Below, in pieces: positions 4,889 through 7,770 of a stretch of DNA of 7,770 nucleotides. The notes under the pieces were generated by a model. The model saw only the letters and a program-made list of their open reading frames with translations. It did not search any database and was not told the origin of the DNA. The DNA is taken from NCBI GenBank assembly GCA_030667035.1, contig DAOUWQ010000052.1, positions 1-7,770 on the forward strand, given 5' to 3'. The position numbers and the translations under genes are program-made. How positions within the stretch are numbered: position 1 is the first letter of the stretch; each line of letters opens with the position of its first letter. This stretch comes from Candidatus Heimdallarchaeota archaeon (GTDB lineage Archaea; Asgardarchaeota; Heimdallarchaeia; JABLTI01).

Positions 4889-5566
4889 TTGGGTAAAACG
4901 ATTTTACAAACTACTGATTTGGTCAAAATTTTCGCCGAAGGAACTCCATTAGAGGTTCACGCATTGCGTGGTGTTAATTTAGCAATCGGGCAGGGTGAAA
5001 TTGTAGCTATTATGGGACCATCTGGATGTGGAAAAACTACTTTGCTAAATATGATTGGTGGTTTAGATAAACCTACTTCCGGCAAGGTAATCATCAATAA
5101 TCAAGAAATCACGAATTATTCAGATAAAGATATCACTGATTTTAGAAAGAAGAACCTTAGTTTTATTTTCCAATTCTTCAATCTTTTCGAAGTTTTAACC
5201 GCAGTTGAGAATGTTTCTTTACCACTTCTACTTAGAGGAGAACCAACCGCTGAGGCCCAAGAAAAAGCCAAAGTTATTTTACGAGAAGTAGGAATTGGTA
5301 GTCGATTGTATAATAGACCTAATGAAATGTCAGGTGGTCAGCGCCAAAGAGTAGCTATTGCTCGTTCACTAATCACCAATCCCAAAATCGTTTTGGCTGA
5401 TGAGCCAACTGGTGATTTATCCAGCGTAATCTCTAAAGATATTATGAAACTATTTAGAAGATTAAATGAAGATCTTGGTCAAACATTTGTTCTAGTTACT
5501 CATTCTGAATTAATCGGTTCTCTCTGTGATAGAATCATAAAGATGCATGATGGATTGATTATTTGA
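4889..5566 (+). CDS. ABC transporter ATP-binding protein, MacB/LolD type
   Basis: Nucleotide-binding subunit of an ABC transporter, 225 aa, starting at TTG. All ATPase motifs are present: Walker A GPSGCGKTT at 43-51, Q-loop Gln95 (IFQFFNLF), signature SGGQ at 148-151, Walker B VLADEPTGDL at 168-177 with Glu172, and H-loop His205. The FNL..VLTAVENV stretch and length are typical of the MacB/LolD/FtsE group, which works with FtsX-like permeases in lipoprotein, peptide or lipid export and cell-surface work. Two oddities: the D-loop reads GDLSS where the family normally has G-N/D-L-D, so the conserved Asp is Ser178; and no permease gene lies on either side. The ATPase may serve a permease encoded elsewhere. 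It follows tRNA-Leu and has its own ribosome site. Confidence 0.9.
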   Translation: MGKTILQTTDLVKIFAEGTPLEVHALRGVNLAIGQGEIVAIMGPSGCGKTTLLNMIGGLDKPTSGKVIINNQEITNYSDKDITDFRKKNLSFIFQFFNLFEVLTAVENVSLPLLLRGEPTAEAQEKAKVILREVGIGSRLYNRPNEMSGGQRQRVAIARSLITNPKIVLADEPTGDLSSVISKDIMKLFRRLNEDLGQTFVLVTHSELIGSLCDRIIKMHDGLII

Positions 5567-5585
5567 TGTACGAACATGTTTTTTT
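5566..5585 (+). terminator. T-run terminator after the ABC ATPase
   Basis: A weak 4-bp hairpin (ATGT 5566-5569, ACAT 5574-5577) touches the stop codon and is followed by seven T (5579-5585). Archaeal termination at the T-run is likely, so the next gene has its own promoter. Confidence 0.45.
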
Positions 5586-5611
5586 CTTTCAAACCATCTG
5601 AAAATGAGAAA

Positions 5612-5621
5612 CAATTTTAAG
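5612..5621 (+). promoter_or_regulatory. TATA-like box before the acidic upstream frame
   Basis: CAATTTTAAG has its centre about 26 nt before 5642, so transcription would begin almost at the ATG of 5644. That would make 5644, not 5767, the natural first codon of this transcript. A second TTTTAAAA (5622-5629) would start too late for it. Confidence 0.35.
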
Positions 5622-5643
5622 TTTTAAAATTGAAGTAGAAGGT

Positions 5644-5736
5644 ATGTCAGATATTGAAAAAGGTTCTGAAGAAGCAGAACTCGAATTGGAACTTGCTCCA
5701 AAAGATGAAGAAAACGAAATTGAAATCGAATCATAA
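5644..5736 (+). pseudogene. Acidic N-terminal tail split from the MFS transporter by an in-frame TAA
   Basis: A 30-codon frame, ATG to TAA (5734-5736), encoding an acidic peptide (MSDIEKGSEEAELELELAPK, then DEENEIEIES). It is in the same frame as the transporter at 5767. After the TAA the frame continues without another stop as TSFWNVFKWS and then MYDLANTIYS. That continuation is what is expected before TM1 of UMF1-type transporters, where an aromatic-rich W-S/A-x-Y-D-F-A-N segment follows a polar tail. The frame therefore looks like the true start of the transporter, interrupted by one nonsense codon. The alternatives are a genuine short leader peptide, or a sequencing or assembly error. Confidence 0.55.
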
Positions 5737-5766
5737 ACATCTTTTTGGAATGTTTTCAAATGGTCA

Positions 5767-7140
5767 ATGTATGATTTAGCAAATACTATTTATTCGATGG
5801 TCATTGTTTCGCTTATTATTAACCAATATGTTCTAATAATTGGGCAAACTGAACTTGGATTATCTTACACTCAATCAGATGCTATTTTTAACATTGTTTC
5901 AGCTGTCATGCAAATTATAGTAGCTATTGGTATGCCTATTATGGGTGCTTTGTCAGATAATGCTGGAAAAAGAAAACCATTTATACTTGTCTTAACTGGA
6001 GTGATTTTGCTTTTTGCAAGTCTACTTGGTGTTTATCACAGTTTAGCTATGGTATTAGTCTTTTATGTAATAGCTAATATCGCATATCAGTGGAGTCTTG
6101 CATTCTATGATTCCATGTTAGCATTTATAGCCAATCCTAAAGACGTAGGGAAAGTTGGTGGATTTGGTGTTGCTTTTGGCTATTTTGGTACTTTAATTGG
6201 TATGGGCGTTATGTTAGTTTTACAAGATGTATTAGGATGGGGTGCACCGGTTAGTAGTGCGGATACTATTGCTGAGCTCTCGTATGGGTATTATGGTAAT
6301 CCTTGGACTCCTGTAATTACTATGGCTTTGTTTGCGGTGTGTGCTATTCCATTCATTTTTGTTAAAGAAAAACAAAAACCTGGAAAGATGGCTGCTGCTG
6401 GCGTTCTTATTAAACAATCCCTCAAACAAGTTGGTCAAACATTCAAAGAAATTAGAAAGCATAAAGAGATGTTTAAGTTCATCATAGGCTATTTCTTAGT
6501 TGTTGATGTTGCCAATATTATTGTAGTAAAGATGTTTCTTATAGTTAGAGATGGTCTATTAATGGATCAAACTTTTAGTATGATTTTCATCATCATATCG
6601 ACTGTTTCTGCTGTAGTATTTACTTACTTTATTGGTATGATCGCTACTAAATATGGAGGAAAAATTGCCTTCTTTGTTGTAGGTGGCCTTTGGGCAATCG
6701 CAATTATTCTTGGTGTCATACTAGTATTCTGGGGTGCTCCAATAATTGTTGGTCCCAATTTCGCATTCGTTGTAGTTCTAATAATGGGTATTGTTGCAGG
6801 ACCCGCATTAGGTGGTACTTGGGTTGCGCAAAGAGCAATGGTAGTTGAATTAGCTCCTAAAGAGAAATTTGGAGAGTACTTTGGTTTTTCAAAACTAAGT
6901 GGCAAACTTTCTGCCTCCTTAGGACCATTAATATGGACTGGAGTCTTTCTTCTCTATGAATTATTAGCTACTCAATTCTTTGGGGAGCATAATTACTATC
7001 TCTACAAAGCTTATGGATATGCAATGCTTACTGTAGGAATTATCATGGGCGTTGGATTACTAATAATTAGTTTTGTCAAACCAGAACGTAAACTAATAAT
7101 TGAAGGCCAATCACTTGAAGAAAGTGAACCTGCGAAATAA
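5767..7140 (+). CDS. UMF1-like major facilitator superfamily transporter
   Basis: Polytopic membrane transporter, 457 aa from this ATG, with about twelve hydrophobic segments. TM1 carries MYDLANTIYSM, the UMF1/Atg22-like signature. MFS motif A is GALSDNAGKRKPF at 60-72. A charged central loop (about 200-235, KEKQKPG...KEIRKHKEMFK) separates the halves. The second half has RAMVVELAPKEKFGEYFGFSKLSGKLSASLGP in pieces around 356-387, matching the UMF1 'E-x-F-G-x-x-x-L-S-G-K' region. Substrate unknown; relatives include sugar-type and vacuolar amino-acid exporters. The start is doubtful. No ribosome site precedes 5767, the in-frame codons TSFWNVFKWS directly upstream belong to the family pattern, and a TAA at 5734-5736 separates them from an acidic tail. 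Without that stop the protein would be 498 aa. A strong terminator follows. Confidence 0.85.
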   Translation: MYDLANTIYSMVIVSLIINQYVLIIGQTELGLSYTQSDAIFNIVSAVMQIIVAIGMPIMGALSDNAGKRKPFILVLTGVILLFASLLGVYHSLAMVLVFYVIANIAYQWSLAFYDSMLAFIANPKDVGKVGGFGVAFGYFGTLIGMGVMLVLQDVLGWGAPVSSADTIAELSYGYYGNPWTPVITMALFAVCAIPFIFVKEKQKPGKMAAAGVLIKQSLKQVGQTFKEIRKHKEMFKFIIGYFLVVDVANIIVVKMFLIVRDGLLMDQTFSMIFIIISTVSAVVFTYFIGMIATKYGGKIAFFVVGGLWAIAIILGVILVFWGAPIIVGPNFAFVVVLIMGIVAGPALGGTWVAQRAMVVELAPKEKFGEYFGFSKLSGKLSASLGPLIWTGVFLLYELLATQFFGEHNYYLYKAYGYAMLTVGIIMGVGLLIISFVKPERKLIIEGQSLEESEPAK

Positions 7141-7153
7141 ATCAATATTTAAT

Positions 7154-7193
7154 GAAATTTCCTGAAGGAAATTTCTATTCTTATTTTTTCTTA
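7154..7193 (+). terminator. Intrinsic-type terminator of the MFS gene
   Basis: A perfect 9-bp stem (GAAATTTCC 7154-7162, GGAAATTTC 7167-7175) with loop TGAA is followed by a T-rich tract with six consecutive T (7184-7189). It lies 14 nt after the MFS stop and isolates the histone-fold gene downstream. Confidence 0.75.
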
Positions 7194-7210
7194 GAGAAAG
7201 ATTTTTACTT

Positions 7211-7222
7211 GTTTTAATTAAA
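7211..7222 (+). promoter_or_regulatory. TATA-like box of the histone-fold gene
   Basis: GTTTTAATTAAA sits about 25-30 nt before the ATG at 7247, so the leader is very short or absent. GAAGGTG (7230-7236) could be a ribosome site, but only if transcription starts further upstream. An ATG at 7228 is in another frame. Confidence 0.4.
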
Positions 7223-7246
7223 ATACAATGAAGGTGTATAAAGGAA

Positions 7247-7486
7247 ATGTCAGAGAACAAACTAGTTGCAAAAGGACCTGTTCTTGATCGCATTAAAGAA
7301 GAGACAAATGGTTTGAATATTACTAATGAAATCAAAGCACAGATTATGGATTATTTTGAATCGCTATTATCCCAAGAGATTAAAAAAGTGTCTTCCTTAG
7401 CTATTGATGTTACGGGTTTACAAGGTAAAAGAACAATTCAAGAAAAGGATTGGTTATTTATTCGAAAAATACTCGAGACTAAATAA
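7247..7486 (+). CDS. Archaeal histone-fold protein
   Basis: Small DNA-packaging or histone-fold protein, 79 aa, close to the 65-70 aa of archaeal histones. The three-helix fold can be traced: alpha1 GPVLDRIKEE (10-19), loop 1 TNGLNIT, long alpha2 from about 27 to 55, loop 2 about 56-63, and alpha3 TIQEKDWLFIRKIL (63-76). GKRTIQEKD matches the HMf pattern GRKTIKAED, keeping the Thr and the Asp that pair in loop 2. Compared with HMfB the stretch from loop 1 to this Thr is about four residues longer, mostly in loop 2 (IDVTGLQGKRT). The usual loop-1 Arg is not present; that position reads NIT. It has a short N-terminal extension and no tail. Canonical nucleosomal histone, or a divergent NF-Y/TAF-like histone-fold partner, are both possible. 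Single gene with its own promoter. Confidence 0.7.
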   Translation: MSENKLVAKGPVLDRIKEETNGLNITNEIKAQIMDYFESLLSQEIKKVSSLAIDVTGLQGKRTIQEKDWLFIRKILETK

Positions 7487-7506
7487 GTGCGTAAGAAATA
7501 TAGCAT

Positions 7507-7770
7507 TTAATCTATTACTCGAGTTTCAACTTCTTTTGTACTCTTTTTAATATCAAAACGTTCTTCCCTAAATGAAGAGACCTGATCGATCAAGTTAGAG
7601 AGAATTTCAGATAATCGTTTATCTGTAGAATTTTCAAAAATAGAATTTAATATATCTAAATAAGAGACAAAATCTTCATAAGTTTTTGATTCGAGAAATT
7701 TACCACGAAGTTCGATCAAATCTCTCATTAAATCTTTTTGATTAAATCTAGCGACAACTATAGATCTATC
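7507..7770 (-). CDS. Unrecognised helical protein, 5' end outside the window
   Basis: The frame is open from the right edge to the TAA at 7507-7509, so 87 residues of its C-terminal part are visible. The internal ATG at 7728 is not needed as a start, because DRSIVVARFNQKDL reads into it without a stop. I do not recognise the family. The visible part is charged and apparently all helical (LIELRGKFLESKTYEDFVSYLDILNSIF in pieces, then LSEILSNLIDQVSSF), ending in a polar tail ETRVID. There is no membrane segment. It converges on the histone-fold gene with a 20-bp gap. A 7-bp inverted repeat (ACTCGAG 7471-7477, CTCGAGT 7518-7524) spans this junction. Confidence 0.55.
   Translation of the reverse strand, partial: DRSIVVARFNQKDLMRDLIELRGKFLESKTYEDFVSYLDILNSIFENSTDKRLSEILSNLIDQVSSFREERFDIKKSTKEVETRVID

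Noticed and set aside
4744..4926. Minus-strand open frame across tRNA-Leu and the start of the ABC gene
   Set aside because: It overlaps the complete tRNA and gives no recognisable protein.
5734..5736. Recoding of the in-frame stop as selenocysteine or pyrrolysine
   Set aside because: The codon is TAA; selenocysteine uses TGA and pyrrolysine TAG, so neither known system applies.
6232..6462. Minus-strand open frames inside the MFS gene (also 6624-6905)
   Set aside because: They are antisense shadows of hydrophobic codons in a clear transporter gene, with low-complexity translations and no start signals.
7111..7335. Minus-strand frame across the MFS end and the histone-fold start
   Set aside because: It runs through the strong terminator hairpin and the histone promoter and has no family resemblance.

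Overview
The window looks like archaeal chromosome, most likely from an Asgard archaeon (a Lokiarchaeia- or Heimdallarchaeia-type lineage cannot be told apart here). The DNA is strongly AT-rich. Genes are preceded by TATA-like boxes about 25 nt before short or absent leaders, and several carry GGTGA-type ribosome binding sites. It encodes ribosomal protein eS25 (known from TACK and Asgard archaea, absent from Euryarchaeota), a histone-fold protein, a JAMM metalloprotease and a MIT-domain protein with a polyproline linker. The last two are the eukaryote-like signatures that point to Asgard. No mobile element, CRISPR array or rRNA is visible.

Left part (1-2782): a secreted caspase-fold protease (minus) is divergent from a small secreted protein with an Asp-rich loop (plus). 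A cytoplasmic regulator with two winged-helix units follows the small protein. Middle (2783-4575): a MIT/polyproline/HEPN-like protein (minus), eS25 (plus) and a JAMM protease (minus) alternate in orientation. A long hairpin sits between the convergent eS25 and JAMM genes. tRNA-Leu(UAG) follows at 4709-4796.

Right part (4889-7770): a MacB/LolD-type ABC ATPase without a permease, a UMF1-like MFS transporter, a histone-fold protein, and the 3' end of an unrecognised minus-strand gene that runs off the window. The transporter is notable. An acidic 30-residue reading frame with its own promoter lies directly upstream, in the same frame, and is separated from the transporter by one TAA codon. The annotated transporter therefore looks like the body of a longer protein whose N-terminal tail has been cut off by a single stop.

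Most genes seem to be single transcription units with their own promoters and terminators; only the small secreted protein and the regulator are close enough to be co-transcribed. The strongest leads are the MIT-polyproline-HEPN-like protein (a possible ESCRT/actin-side adaptor), the in-frame stop in the transporter, and the histone-fold protein with a lengthened second loop.
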